A stretch of DNA of 64,000 bases from an uncultured Oscillospiraceae bacterium (GTDB lineage Bacteria > Bacillota > Clostridia > Oscillospirales > Ruminococcaceae), in the NCBI GenBank assembly GCA_910584715.1, contig CAJUAN010000014.1:1-64000 (forward strand), given 5' to 3'. Below the pieces are notes generated by a model. The model saw only the letters and a program-made list of their open reading frames with translations, did not search any database and was not told the DNA's origin. The first letter of the stretch is position 1. Every line of letters begins with the position of its first letter. Below, one piece after another: positions 1 through 9,300 of the stretch. Both the position numbers and the translations under genes were made by a program.

Positions 1-85
1 TAATCTTTGGCAGGGTAATGTCATTTGTGAGTTAAACAAAAATTTTCCCTTTCTATAGCCACCCTTACTTTTACCAAATTGTAAT

Positions 86-122
86 TTGTATTTTGACCAA
101 AAATGTGCTATACTGTTATTAT
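86..122 (+). promoter_or_regulatory. Candidate promoter of the moxR operon
   Basis: An extended -10 TGcTATACT (106-114) has a weak -35 TTGTAT (86-91) at 17 bp. An overlapping alternative is TTGACC (93-98) with TATTAT (117-122) at 18 bp. Either would start transcription just before the ribosome site at 142-147. Bases 1-85 show nothing else. Confidence 0.5.
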
Positions 123-154
123 ATAGTGCTTACAAAAAATTGAGAGGTAACGTT

Positions 155-1114
155 ATGACAGACCAGGAAATAAAAACAAAGATCATTCCCATGGCAAAGG
201 GGATTACCGAAGAAGTTAAAAAAGCCGTTATCGGCAAGGACGAGATCGTCATAAAAACCCTGCTTGCCATAATCGCGGGGGGACATATTCTGCTTGACGA
301 TATCCCAGGCGTGGGAAAGACCACCCTTGCCCTTGCTTTTTCAAAGGCGATGTCCCTTGACTACAAGCGTATGCAGTTTACTCCCGACGTGCTTCCCGCC
401 GACGTTACGGGCTTTACCGTCTATAACAAGCGCACCGATAGTTTTGATTACAAACCCGGCGCGGCTTTGTGCAGTCTTTTCCTTGCGGACGAGATAAACC
501 GTACTTCCAGCAAGACCCAGAGCGCCCTCCTTGAAGCTATGGAGGAAGGCTCCGTCACCGTGGACGGCTGCACTCACCCGCTTCCCAAGCCGTTCATCGT
601 TATAGCCACCCAGAACCCCATAGGTTCGGTGGGTACCCAGATGCTGCCCGAATCACAGCTGGACAGATTCATAGTCAGGCTTACAATGGGGTACCCCGAC
701 CTTGACAGCGAGATAGCCATACTGAAATCAAAAGGAACGGCAAGGTCGGCGGACTCTATTTCTCCCGCTGCAAACGCCGACGACGTACTTATGCTGATAA
801 GCGCCGCCGAAGAGGTCTTCATAGACGACCGGGTGTATAAATACCTCGCCTCCATTGCGGCGGCTACGCGTACCCACCCGCAGGTAAAGCTGGGACTGAG
901 TCCCCGCGGAACGGTGGCTCTCACATCAATGGCAAGAGCCGCCGCCCTTATGCGCGGACGCGGATACGTTATTCCCGACGACGTGAAATATATCCTCGGG
1001 GACGTTGCGGAGCACCGCATTATCCTCAGCGCAAAGGCAAAGGCGGCGGGCGTTACGGTAGCGGACGTTCTGCGCGACATAAGCGCGCGTACCCCCGCTC
1101 CGTCCATACGATAG
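155..1114 (+). CDS. MoxR-family AAA+ ATPase
   Basis: A 319-residue MoxR-type AAA+ ATPase, a chaperone-like family that typically acts on partner proteins encoded beside it. Walker A GVGKTT is near residue 52, Walker B LFLADEIN near 108, then the sensor stretch IATQNP and the C-terminal lid. The ATG at 155 is chosen because GAGAGG lies 8-13 bases upstream; an in-frame start at 86 would fall inside the promoter. It leads an operon with a DUF58 protein (15 bp gap) and a transglutaminase-like membrane protein, a very common trio. Substrate unknown. Confidence 0.93.
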   Translation: MTDQEIKTKIIPMAKGITEEVKKAVIGKDEIVIKTLLAIIAGGHILLDDIPGVGKTTLALAFSKAMSLDYKRMQFTPDVLPADVTGFTVYNKRTDSFDYKPGAALCSLFLADEINRTSSKTQSALLEAMEEGSVTVDGCTHPLPKPFIVIATQNPIGSVGTQMLPESQLDRFIVRLTMGYPDLDSEIAILKSKGTARSADSISPAANADDVLMLISAAEEVFIDDRVYKYLASIAAATRTHPQVKLGLSPRGTVALTSMARAAALMRGRGYVIPDDVKYILGDVAEHRIILSAKAKAAGVTVADVLRDISARTPAPSIR

Positions 1115-1129
1115 AGGAAAGGGATAGGA

Positions 1130-2389
1130 ATGAAGTTTGTTTATTTTTTGATAACCCTCTGCTCGGCTGTATTCTATGTGCTCTATAAGGGAGACCTTTC
1201 GTTCTATCTGCTGGCGTTCCTGCTGGCAATGCCGGTTGTTCTGTACGCGGCACTCGTGATAGGCGCGGCGTTCCTTAAAATAAAGGTGTACTGCGATTCC
1301 CCCGTAACGGAGCGGGGGAAAGCGGCCGCGATAAGGATAAGCCTCTATAACCGTTCTTTTCTGCCTGTTTCCTCTTGTGCGGTAAAAATACGTTATACGG
1401 TGTCCGCGCCCTTTGAGGAGGAGCTTCCATTTGTGCATACGGCTTCCGTTCCCCTCGGAGGGCGGACAAGCGAAACGGTGTCGCTTAATTTTCTCCCGAA
1501 GCACTGCGGAGCAGTTTCGGTGACGGTCAGGAGCGTCCGTCTGCGCGACCTTATGGGGATAACCTCGGTGCGGAAAAAGGTCGGCTTCAGCACGCTTATA
1601 ACTGTTCTCCCCGCCATACTTCCGGTCTCGCATTCTATAGAGAGCAATTACGTCTACAGCGCGGAGAGCAGCGTTTTCTCACGGGAAAAGCCAGGGGACG
1701 ACCCGTCGGAAATTTTCATGCTGAGGGAGTACCGCGACGGCGACAGGCATAATCTTATCCATTGGAAGCTCAGCGGCAGAAGCGATAATTTTATCGTCAG
1801 GGAGCTTTCAAAGCCTGTGGGCAGCAGGATACTGATAATGGCGGACACGGGAAGCTGCCGTTCCGCGGAGGGTGCGGACAGAGTTCTCGAAGCCGCCGCC
1901 TCGCTGTCATGCTCCCTTGCCGAAAGCGGCGCGGCTCACACATTTGCCGTGCCGTGCAGCGGCTACAGTCTGCGTGCTTCGGAGATCGCGGATACCGACT
2001 CGCTCTATGCCGAGCTTGCCGGGGTATGCCGCGGTATAAGGGAGCTTGAATACGGTAGCAGTATTGCCTATGTTACGGAAATATCCGACAGCGTTTATGT
2101 TGCGAACGGAGGCTTTTCAAGGGTGATAGCCGTTTCCGAGCAGGACGGCGGCGCCTATGCGGACGAGCTTTCCTCCATATGCGGGGAAGCGCGGCTGACG
2201 GTAATATGCACGGCTCCGCAGGCGTATATGAATACGCAGACGGATATGAATACGCAGGCAGATACGGACGCGGCTGCCGACAGCGGCAGAGATGTCTCAT
2301 CGGTGGAATTCATCTACGCCGACGCGGAAAAGCTAAGCTCCGAAAATTTCGGATATTTTGAAAAAGCGGATATCCCCCGCGAGGGGTAA
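1130..2389 (+). CDS. DUF58 domain membrane protein
   Basis: A 419-residue protein with two N-terminal hydrophobic segments (about residues 1-45), then a soluble region carrying the DUF58 hallmark YRDGDRHNLIHWK near residue 200. The following half resembles a von Willebrand A-like fold (ILIMADTGS). DUF58 proteins accompany MoxR ATPases and transglutaminase-like proteins and are thought to be membrane-anchored partners; the biochemical role is not established. The C-terminal stretch near residue 365 has short QTDMN/QADTD repeats. A GGAAAGGGATAGGA tract precedes the ATG. Confidence 0.85.
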   Translation: MKFVYFLITLCSAVFYVLYKGDLSFYLLAFLLAMPVVLYAALVIGAAFLKIKVYCDSPVTERGKAAAIRISLYNRSFLPVSSCAVKIRYTVSAPFEEELPFVHTASVPLGGRTSETVSLNFLPKHCGAVSVTVRSVRLRDLMGITSVRKKVGFSTLITVLPAILPVSHSIESNYVYSAESSVFSREKPGDDPSEIFMLREYRDGDRHNLIHWKLSGRSDNFIVRELSKPVGSRILIMADTGSCRSAEGADRVLEAAASLSCSLAESGAAHTFAVPCSGYSLRASEIADTDSLYAELAGVCRGIRELEYGSSIAYVTEISDSVYVANGGFSRVIAVSEQDGGAYADELSSICGEARLTVICTAPQAYMNTQTDMNTQADTDAAADSGRDVSSVEFIYADAEKLSSENFGYFEKADIPREG

Positions 2390-2422
2390 CTTCCGCGAAA
2401 AAAACAGGGAAGGAGAATGTAA

Positions 2423-5050
2423 ATGAACCGGCAGCACAGCCCCTCCGCGTCTGTTTCGGCAAGCATACTTGCGGACAAAAAGCGCGGCGGTTCAAAGCTT
2501 TCGTTGGCTGCGGACTTTGCTCCGCTTGCCGTAAAGCTTCTTATAGCTTCCTGCGGCTGCATAGGTACGGCGGCAGCTTTCCTGACCTGCGTAGATGTAG
2601 GGATAAGCGCGGCGTATGCGTTTTGGGCTGTTCCCATGTGTCTCATTTTTACGTTTATTTTCAGTCTCCGTGAGAAATGGTTCCGTCGTGCGGGAGCTGT
2701 AGTAATACTTGCGCTGACAGTGCCTGTCTTTATAAACAGATATGAAATATGCGCCGGATTCGCAAATACCCTTAACTGCTTTCTCTCTACTATCCGTGAG
2801 GAGTACCGCGGCGAGCCTTTTATAGAGCTTCTCGAACCCGAGCTTGCTTTCAGCCATACGCGGACGTTTATTTTTTTCTGGGAGTACATCATGTGCGCGT
2901 TCGCCTGTCACGCGGCGGTGAGAGGCAACTCCGCGTCGGGAGTATGCTGCTCCACCTGTATCCCTGTTTTCTCCGTTCTCATGTTCGGGCTTGAACCGAA
3001 CCTTGCGGCATTTTTTGCCGTAGTGGTGTGCTGGGCTGCAATGTTTGCAATCGAGTCCAACGCGGCGGAAAATATCTCCGACTCACGCTGCAAAAAATAT
3101 TCCTCACACTGCGGATTCTATACGGCGGCGATCTCGGTGCTGTGCATTGCGGCGGTGCTCGCGGCGTCACGTATGTTCGGCTATGAGCGTCCCGAAAAGC
3201 TGAATATCATGTACGACGAAGCCGTGGACTATTTCAGCGGCGGCGGAGTAAAGCAGGTCATAGACGATATAGTTACCATTGCCACAAGAAATATTGGCCC
3301 CACAGGAGCGATAAACCACGGCAAGCTTGGAGAGTTCGACGAGATATCTTTCGACGGAAAGACTGTTCTGGAGGTGACTATCCCCAAGTCGGAGGACACG
3401 GTTTATCTGCGCGGCTTTGTAGGCTCCGTCTACACCGGCAGAAGCTGGGAGCAGCTCCCCGCCGCAAAGCTTAAAGAGCTTGAACAGATAACCTCTTCAT
3501 TTGACAACGAGGGACTTTCCCCTTTGCTTCTGGACGGCTACAATCTTAAGTACACCCCTGCCGAAATGCCGCGGCACAGTTTTTCCGTAAAGAATATCGC
3601 CGCAAATACCAACTATCTTTATATGCCCTACAATCTTGTTCCCGAAAGCGTTTCAATGTACAAAATAAATGCGGGCAGCGGCTTCGGCGGTTCCGCAAAA
3701 TCGTATCTCGGTCAGTTCTACGAACCTAAAAATTACAATGGGTACCGCAATATCTTCCGCAAAAAATGGTCCACGCCGTCGGCGCTTTCCTCGGACGAAG
3801 CGGCGTACAGAAGCTTTGTTTACAGTAATTACCTTGACCTTCCCGAAAGCTTTTCTCCCGAGACGATCTTCGACGAAAGCTATTACCGGTACATTACCGC
3901 GGAGGAAAGCATTACGGGAAAAAGCACTCTCGACGAAATGACCGTGCTGAACCGTAAAATATACTTTATTAAAAAATGGCTCAGGGACAACTGCGAATAC
4001 AGTCTGAGCACGGAAAAGCTGCCTGCGGGAAAGGATTTCGTGGATAACTTTCTTGAGAACCGCGAGGGAAGCTGCTCGCATTTTGCTTCGGCTGCGATAA
4101 TAATGTGCCGTTATGCGGGAATTCCCGCCAGATACGCCGAGGGCTACATTATAAAGCCCAAGGATTTTCCGGGGGACGTCTCCGTCGGCAGCTCCGCGGT
4201 TGTTGACGTTACAGACCTACGGGGTCACGCGTGGGCGGAAATTTATCTTGACGGCTTCGGCTGGTACCCAGTTGAGTTTACTTCCGGATACGGAAATATC
4301 CGCACCGCTGTTCCCACCGAAACGACGGTCTCAGAGACCGAGACGGAGACCGAGCTGACAGAGGAAAGCGAAGAGATAACGGAAAGCGAATTCCCCGGCG
4401 ATCAGAGCGAAGCGGTACAGGAAGGAACAGAGCAGCCCGAAGCGGCGGAGGCTTCTCAGCCGCAGGAAACAACGGCGGCGCAGGATCAGAACGCGGAAAC
4501 CGACGTTTCCGCCGAAACCGCGCAGACTGCCGACGTTTCGGACGCGGCTTCCCCCGAAGTAAAAAAGCCTACGGTCGGCTTCGGGGTTTTCGGTATAAAG
4601 GGCGGCGAGCAGGTGGACGTTTTGTACGACCTGACATGGCTCGTGGTACTTGCGGCTGTGCTTGTCATTGTTCCTGCGGCGCTTATTATCCGCAGGAACG
4701 CCGCCGTGGCAAAAAGGCGCAGAACGGCTCTGCGGAGCGCGAAAGCCTCCGCTATGGACGACTACAAACGCTTTGAAAAGCTGCTGAAATTAATGGAAAT
4801 GCCCGAGCAGGGCGCCATGAGCTGGGAGGACTACGCAAAAACGCTTTCGGAACGTTCGGCGCTTCTTTCGGACGGCAGCGCGGAATTTATTATCGGCTGC
4901 GCTCTCAAAGCCTCGTTCGGAGGAGACAGCCTGACCCGCAGCGAAGCCAACGAAATGAGGCTTGCAGTTAACAGTATGGCTAAGCGTTTCTGTACAAAGC
5001 TTTCACGGTTCGGAAGGTTCAAGCTGAAATTTGTTTACTGTATACTATAA
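2423..5050 (+). CDS. Transglutaminase-like membrane protein
   Basis: An 875-residue protein with several N-terminal membrane segments (about residues 25-235), a large external region and a transglutaminase-like core. The catalytic triad is visible as Cys in GSCSHFA (near 551), His in GHAWAEIY (near 601) and an acidic residue in the following WYPVEFT strand. A low-complexity Glu/Thr/Ala linker (about 640-715) leads to one further membrane helix (737-757) and a cytoplasmic tail. The architecture matches the third gene of MoxR-DUF58-TGase operons. GGAAGGAG lies 9 bases before the ATG. Substrate unknown; a cell-envelope role is inferred. Confidence 0.88.
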   Translation: MNRQHSPSASVSASILADKKRGGSKLSLAADFAPLAVKLLIASCGCIGTAAAFLTCVDVGISAAYAFWAVPMCLIFTFIFSLREKWFRRAGAVVILALTVPVFINRYEICAGFANTLNCFLSTIREEYRGEPFIELLEPELAFSHTRTFIFFWEYIMCAFACHAAVRGNSASGVCCSTCIPVFSVLMFGLEPNLAAFFAVVVCWAAMFAIESNAAENISDSRCKKYSSHCGFYTAAISVLCIAAVLAASRMFGYERPEKLNIMYDEAVDYFSGGGVKQVIDDIVTIATRNIGPTGAINHGKLGEFDEISFDGKTVLEVTIPKSEDTVYLRGFVGSVYTGRSWEQLPAAKLKELEQITSSFDNEGLSPLLLDGYNLKYTPAEMPRHSFSVKNIAANTNYLYMPYNLVPESVSMYKINAGSGFGGSAKSYLGQFYEPKNYNGYRNIFRKKWSTPSALSSDEAAYRSFVYSNYLDLPESFSPETIFDESYYRYITAEESITGKSTLDEMTVLNRKIYFIKKWLRDNCEYSLSTEKLPAGKDFVDNFLENREGSCSHFASAAIIMCRYAGIPARYAEGYIIKPKDFPGDVSVGSSAVVDVTDLRGHAWAEIYLDGFGWYPVEFTSGYGNIRTAVPTETTVSETETETELTEESEEITESEFPGDQSEAVQEGTEQPEAAEASQPQETTAAQDQNAETDVSAETAQTADVSDAASPEVKKPTVGFGVFGIKGGEQVDVLYDLTWLVVLAAVLVIVPAALIIRRNAAVAKRRRTALRSAKASAMDDYKRFEKLLKLMEMPEQGAMSWEDYAKTLSERSALLSDGSAEFIIGCALKASFGGDSLTRSEANEMRLAVNSMAKRFCTKLSRFGRFKLKFVYCIL

Positions 5051-5054
5051 ACGC

Positions 5055-5098
5055 AAACGCGCTGTCATACTGTCATACGGTATGCAGCGCGTTTTACG
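5055..5098 (+). terminator. Terminator after the moxR operon
   Basis: AAACGCGCTG (5055-5064) pairs with CAGCGCGTTT (5085-5094), 10 of 10 bases, and is followed by T-rich sequence. Confidence 0.75.
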
Positions 5099-5138
5099 GC
5101 AGCATAAAGTGATCCGCATGATTTTTCCGGAAAAGGTA

Positions 5139-5167
5139 TTGACAAGCTAATTCTATTGTGATAGAAT
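5139..5167 (+). promoter_or_regulatory. Strong vegetative promoter of the lipoprotein gene
   Basis: TTGACA (5139-5144), 17 bp spacer, TAGAAT (5162-5167). The start codon is 50 bp downstream. Confidence 0.85.
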
Positions 5168-5216
5168 ATATTTATACTATTGCAGTAGAGTACATTAACC
5201 GAAAGGAAACCTTCAA

Positions 5217-7451
5217 ATGAAAAAGCATATCAAAAAAATCCTTGCTGCGGGACTTGCGGCAGCGTTATCGCTGTCCCTTGCGGCGTGCGGAAAGGACGAC
5301 GGCGGAAACGGCGACGCTCAAACCGCTTCTCAGGAATACGCTTACCGTGCGGAAAGCGCGGAGTATTCCGGCGCGGTAATCGGAGACTATGATTCATTTT
5401 CATACTATGGAGACAAAATTTATTTCTTGTCAAAAAAATATCCCGATGAATCGGGAAACGGAGTTGACGCGTATCTGAATATTGTCGGCACGGACGGAAG
5501 CGGCTTTAAATCAGTGCAGCTCTGCTCCTGCGCGGACAAAGCCGACGTGTTCCAGCCGATATTCGCTCCCGACGGAAACGGTTATTGTGTCTATATGAGA
5601 GAAACGGAGGAAAAAACAGAGTATCTTCTGAAAACCATTGACGAAAACGGCACGGAAATAAATTCTGTGGACTTCACCGAGGCTGCGGAGTATTTCCTCA
5701 ATGGTCTGTACGTATGGGGCTTCGGCATGGACGGCAGCGGTAACTTTTACGTTACCGATTACAATAACGTAATGGTGTTTGACAAGGACGGTACCTACAA
5801 GGGCTTCATAGAGACCGAAAACGGCATTGAGAAATTTGTTACCGATAAGAACGGAGACGTTTATATCTGGCAGTGGACGGGAAACGGGTACGGGCTTTTC
5901 AAGATTGATATTCCGGAGGGCACGTCGGAGGAAAAGCCCCAAGCCGTTACCATGCCTTTCGAGGGCTACAACAATCATATTATCAGCGGAAACGGTGTGG
6001 ATACGGACTTTTACGTGTACGACAACGAGTCCCTCTACAGCTGGAATATCGGCGGGGAACCCCAAAAGCTTCTCGACTGGGTAAAGGCGGGCGTGAGCGT
6101 TATTGAAGTAAGCGACGTATTTTACGCGGGGAACGATACCTTTGTCTGCGCGGGAAAAAGCTTTCCCCACAAGTACCCGAAGTTTTCAAAGCTTACAAAG
6201 CAGCTTGTCTCAACGGGTGGCAGAAAGGAAATTATCCTTGCAGGTACGGAGTACAGCATTTCAAGCTATATAAAAAATCAGGTCGTGAAATTCAACGCCG
6301 CAAACGACAAATATTTTGTGACCGTCAAGGAGTACAAGGACGAAAACATAAACCAGCTCAATCTTGACTTAACGGGCGGAAACATACCGGATATTCTTAT
6401 AACAGATTCCTACACCCCTACCGAAACTTATATTGCCAAAGGTGTTTTCGCCGATCTGTACGAATTTATCGACAGTGACGGCGAGCTGAAGCGGGAGGAT
6501 TTCGTCCCCAATCTGCTGACCTCGTTTGAAACGGACGGAAAGCTTTACCGTTTCACCGACTGCTTTACGGTCTACACGGTAATCGGCAAGACCTCCATAT
6601 TCGGCGACGATATGGGTATCACCGTTGAACGTCTGAACGAGATAGCCGCTTCAAGACCTCCCGAGACGGAGCTGTTCGCGGGCTTCACCAAAACGGATAT
6701 CCTGCAATACGCAATGGAAATGTCCGGCAGCGAGTTTATTGACTTCAAAAACGGCAAATGCGATTTCAATTCCGAAGACTTTATAAAAATGCTTGAATTC
6801 GCAAACGGCTACCTTAACGATATAGACTTTGCGACCTATTTCGACGACGCTTTCTGGGGTCGTTTTGAAACCATGTTCTCCGACGAGAGCGCTCTGCTCA
6901 TGGTCTGCTATCTGACGGATTATGCGGACGTTTACCGTTTTGAACACACTAACTTTGACGATCCGGTGACTGCCGTGGGTTTCCCCTGCAAGGACAGGAC
7001 AGGCACGTCCTTTGTAGTTGATTCGGGCTTCTCTATAGCGGAAAAATCCCCCAACAAGGAGGGCGCATGGGAATTTGTCAGAACCATGCTGCTCCCCGAA
7101 TATCAGGACTGCGCCGATAAGTTCCCCGTGAGGAAGGATTCTCTTGACAAGTATGCCGCTGCTGCCATGAAGTACGATTCCGACCGTATGAACAATGCAA
7201 TAGTTATGATGGGCGGCATGGCGCTTTCCTCCTCTGTACACGGTTCGCAGATAGGCGAACCCAAGCAGGAGGACGTTGACCGCATGAACGAGATAATTGC
7301 TTCCGCGAACGGTATCATGTCCTATAACAGCAGCGTGCTGGAAATTATCACTGAGGAGGCAGGCTCTTATTTCAGCGGCTCCAAGTCTCCCGAGGACGCT
7401 GCCGCGCTGATACAGACGAGAGTACAGCTTTATCTTGACGAGAACGCATAA
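5217..7451 (+). CDS. Extracellular solute-binding lipoprotein with N-terminal propeller-like region
   Basis: A 744-residue secreted lipoprotein: basic N-terminus, hydrophobic stretch and lipobox LAAC with Cys24. The C-terminal half (about residue 350 on) reads like an ABC sugar-binding protein: FNAANDKYFVTVKEY, then GGNIPDILITD, a 'YxAKGVFADLYEFID' block and a late 'GFSIAEKSPNKEGAWEFVR' block. The N-terminal half looks like repeated WD/NHL-like blades, so the protein is much longer than the usual 400-450 residues. No permease or ATPase gene is adjacent. It stands alone between its own promoter and terminator. Ligand unknown. Confidence 0.8.
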   Translation: MKKHIKKILAAGLAAALSLSLAACGKDDGGNGDAQTASQEYAYRAESAEYSGAVIGDYDSFSYYGDKIYFLSKKYPDESGNGVDAYLNIVGTDGSGFKSVQLCSCADKADVFQPIFAPDGNGYCVYMRETEEKTEYLLKTIDENGTEINSVDFTEAAEYFLNGLYVWGFGMDGSGNFYVTDYNNVMVFDKDGTYKGFIETENGIEKFVTDKNGDVYIWQWTGNGYGLFKIDIPEGTSEEKPQAVTMPFEGYNNHIISGNGVDTDFYVYDNESLYSWNIGGEPQKLLDWVKAGVSVIEVSDVFYAGNDTFVCAGKSFPHKYPKFSKLTKQLVSTGGRKEIILAGTEYSISSYIKNQVVKFNAANDKYFVTVKEYKDENINQLNLDLTGGNIPDILITDSYTPTETYIAKGVFADLYEFIDSDGELKREDFVPNLLTSFETDGKLYRFTDCFTVYTVIGKTSIFGDDMGITVERLNEIAASRPPETELFAGFTKTDILQYAMEMSGSEFIDFKNGKCDFNSEDFIKMLEFANGYLNDIDFATYFDDAFWGRFETMFSDESALLMVCYLTDYADVYRFEHTNFDDPVTAVGFPCKDRTGTSFVVDSGFSIAEKSPNKEGAWEFVRTMLLPEYQDCADKFPVRKDSLDKYAAAAMKYDSDRMNNAIVMMGGMALSSSVHGSQIGEPKQEDVDRMNEIIASANGIMSYNSSVLEIITEEAGSYFSGSKSPEDAAALIQTRVQLYLDENA

Positions 7452-7461
7452 ATATTATTAT

Positions 7462-7510
7462 TCGGGACGTTTCCGCAAAAAATCTGCGGAAACGTCCCGA
7501 TTTTTTATTT
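7462..7510 (+). terminator. Terminator of the lipoprotein gene
   Basis: A perfect 16-bp stem (7462-7477 with 7485-7500), 7-base loop, then TTTTTTATTT. Confidence 0.95.
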
Positions 7511-7579
7511 ATTGATCCGGAATTAATTTTCACGGACGCGCGTTTTTAACGTTTTAGGGATTGATAACGCCATGAACAA

Positions 7580-7786
7580 TCAACGAAAGCCGCCAAGCCC
7601 GTATTTACGGCAAAACTCCTCAATATCGGCGTTGGTTCTGACAAGCTCGGCGAAATGCAGCTTTTTGTCCGCCGCGCTGTAAAACCCGATAGTTTTCTCG
7701 CCGGTGCATATGCTTGATTCGATCTTGATATCTTCCGCCGTAAACCCGTCCGGGATCGGCAGTATCTTCTTTTTCACATTAAACAA
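7580..7786 (-). CDS. Small conserved-looking hypothetical protein
   Basis: A 68-residue protein with no family I recognise and no membrane segment. It is probably real: GAAAGGAC lies 8 bases before its ATG and it follows the upstream acetyltransferase by only 12 bp, so the two are likely cotranscribed. Confidence 0.6.
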   Translation of the reverse strand: MFNVKKKILPIPDGFTAEDIKIESSICTGEKTIGFYSAADKKLHFAELVRTNADIEEFCRKYGLGGFR

Positions 7787-7798
7787 GTCCTTTCAGTA

Positions 7799-8377
7799 CT
7801 ATATTGTTTCGATGTTTTTTCGGGAACTAAACTCCTCTTTCAGTACCGCGTAAAAGCTTATGTCGAGAAGCTCTCCCGACGTTGCGCGGAAAAACTGCCG
7901 CAAGGTTCCCTCATAGGTCAGACCGCATTTCTGCATTACCCGTCCCGAAGCGGGATTTTCCACCGCGTGAGCTGCCGTTATGCGGTTGAAGCCGACATCA
8001 AAAAGATATGGAATTACCGCAGAAAAAGCTTCGGTCATAATTCCGTTTCCCCACCAGTTCTTTCCGATACAGTAACCTATCTCCGCCGCGTCGATATTAT
8101 CATGTATACGGACAACGCTTATGCCGCCTATGGGTTCGCTGATGTCTTTCAGGACTATCGCCCAGTTATAGCAGGAATTTTCGTTGTATTCGGCGACCCA
8201 CATATTTACTATGCATTCGCTGTCCGAAACGCTTCTGTGAGCGTTCCATGTCAGAAATTTTGTGACCTCTCTGTCTCCCGCCCAATTTTTGAACATGAAT
8301 GGAGCGTCCCCGCTCCTGAACGGACGGAGGATCAGCCTGTCTGTCTCAATGATTTTTGTGCCTTTATGATTTAACAT
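7799..8377 (-). CDS. GNAT acetyltransferase, RimJ/RimL-like
   Basis: A 192-residue GNAT-fold acetyl-CoA transferase of the RimJ/RimL type. It opens with the typical 'ETDRLILRPF' strand; the central part has a WAIVLKDISEPIGGISV strand and an acetyl-CoA loop region near IGKNWWGNGIMTEA (about residue 108), followed by 'NPASGRVMQKCGL'. Family members acetylate N-termini of ribosomal proteins or small amines; the substrate here cannot be read from sequence. AAAGGACTG precedes the ATG. It is first in a two-gene unit with the 68-residue protein. Confidence 0.85.
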   Translation of the reverse strand: MLNHKGTKIIETDRLILRPFRSGDAPFMFKNWAGDREVTKFLTWNAHRSVSDSECIVNMWVAEYNENSCYNWAIVLKDISEPIGGISVVRIHDNIDAAEIGYCIGKNWWGNGIMTEAFSAVIPYLFDVGFNRITAAHAVENPASGRVMQKCGLTYEGTLRQFFRATSGELLDISFYAVLKEEFSSRKNIETI

Positions 8378-8485
8378 TGTTTATCAGTCCTTTGTAATAA
8401 AGTGTTTATCGGAAGATGTAACTATACCCAAGTGGACTGCAAAGCATTGCAATATGTAAAAATTTTAGGTAAATTACAATTAGTA

Positions 8486-8983
8486 TTATATCCTCGCAGC
8501 CATAGGCGTATAGAGAATGCCGTCGGTCAAAAGCTGCATATCCGTTTTGCGGAAGCCCATGGCATGGTAAAAGGGTATACCACAGTCGCTTGCGTTTACC
8601 GTTATCCTTTTTGTACCGTGAGCCATAGCTTCGGCTTTTGCCGCGGCGTAGAGCATTCGCCCTATCCCCTGACGGTGAAAATCGGAGCGTACGAACGCAA
8701 GGCTGATGTGCGCGCAGTCCCGCAGAGCAATCATACCCGCAAGCTCCTTCCCTCGGTAACAGCCCCATACCGTGAAGCTGCCGTCCTCAAACATTTCTCT
8801 TAGCCGTTTTCCCCATATGAACGACAGGAAGCTTTCCGTGCCCCGCTTGGTAAAGGTGGGAGCCTCAAACTGCATGAATACGTTTTCCGCAAGTCTTAAA
8901 GCGTCCTGAAGCTCGTCATCGGAAGTAATTCTTTTTACGGTAATATCATTTTCGGTACGTACTTTATTGGCTCTTACTGTCAC
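8486..8983 (-). CDS. GNAT family acetyltransferase
   Basis: A 165-residue GNAT acetyltransferase with the acetyl-CoA loop 'SDFHRQGIGRMLYAAA' in the middle and the C-terminal 'GIPFYHAMGFRK' block. The GTG at 8983 is chosen because AGAAAGGGA lies 9 bases upstream; an ATG ten codons earlier has no ribosome site and sits against the preceding terminator. Substrate unknown. Confidence 0.82.
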   Translation of the reverse strand: MTVRANKVRTENDITVKRITSDDELQDALRLAENVFMQFEAPTFTKRGTESFLSFIWGKRLREMFEDGSFTVWGCYRGKELAGMIALRDCAHISLAFVRSDFHRQGIGRMLYAAAKAEAMAHGTKRITVNASDCGIPFYHAMGFRKTDMQLLTDGILYTPMAARI

Positions 8984-9014
8984 TGATACCGTCCCTTTCT
9001 CATAAATTCGCATA

Positions 9015-9051
9015 AAATAAAAAGCGGCTTAAAGACGACGCTTTAAGCCGC
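9015..9051 (-). terminator. Terminator of the micro-gene
   Basis: GCGGCTTAAAG (9024-9034) pairs perfectly with CTTTAAGCCGC (9041-9051). On the minus strand the hairpin is followed by TTTTTATTTT. Confidence 0.88.
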
Positions 9052-9092
9052 ACTATACACAATACGCAAGATCCGCATACAAGAAACCGTTC

Positions 9093-9206
9093 TCAGCGTC
9101 CGGAGCGTTTTGGGTACAGCAGCCTAAAGCCATGGTACATCACGTACATGACCTTGTTGCCCATTGCTGTATTCGCTCTGTATGCTTTAGAAGCGGAAGC
9201 TCTCAT
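9093..9206 (-). CDS. 37-residue basic peptide on its own transcription unit
   Basis: A short frame starting MRASASKAYRAN and ending PKRSGR, rich in Lys/Arg and Tyr. It is supported by position rather than homology: a consensus promoter 30 bp upstream, GAAAGGAC 8 bases before the ATG, and a perfect terminator just after the stop. No family recognised. It could equally be a small RNA that happens to contain a frame. Confidence 0.55.
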   Translation of the reverse strand: MRASASKAYRANTAMGNKVMYVMYHGFRLLYPKRSGR

Positions 9207-9235
9207 TTCGAGAAGTCCTTTCAATGTTTTTTGTA

Positions 9236-9264
9236 AGTATACACCATGTTACTGCGTTTGTCAA
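9236..9264 (-). promoter_or_regulatory. Consensus promoter of the micro-gene
   Basis: Minus strand TTGACA (9259-9264), 17 bp, TATACT (9236-9241). Confidence 0.85.
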
Positions 9265-9300
9265 TAGAAAACCGAAAAATAATAAATAAATTTAAGGGTA

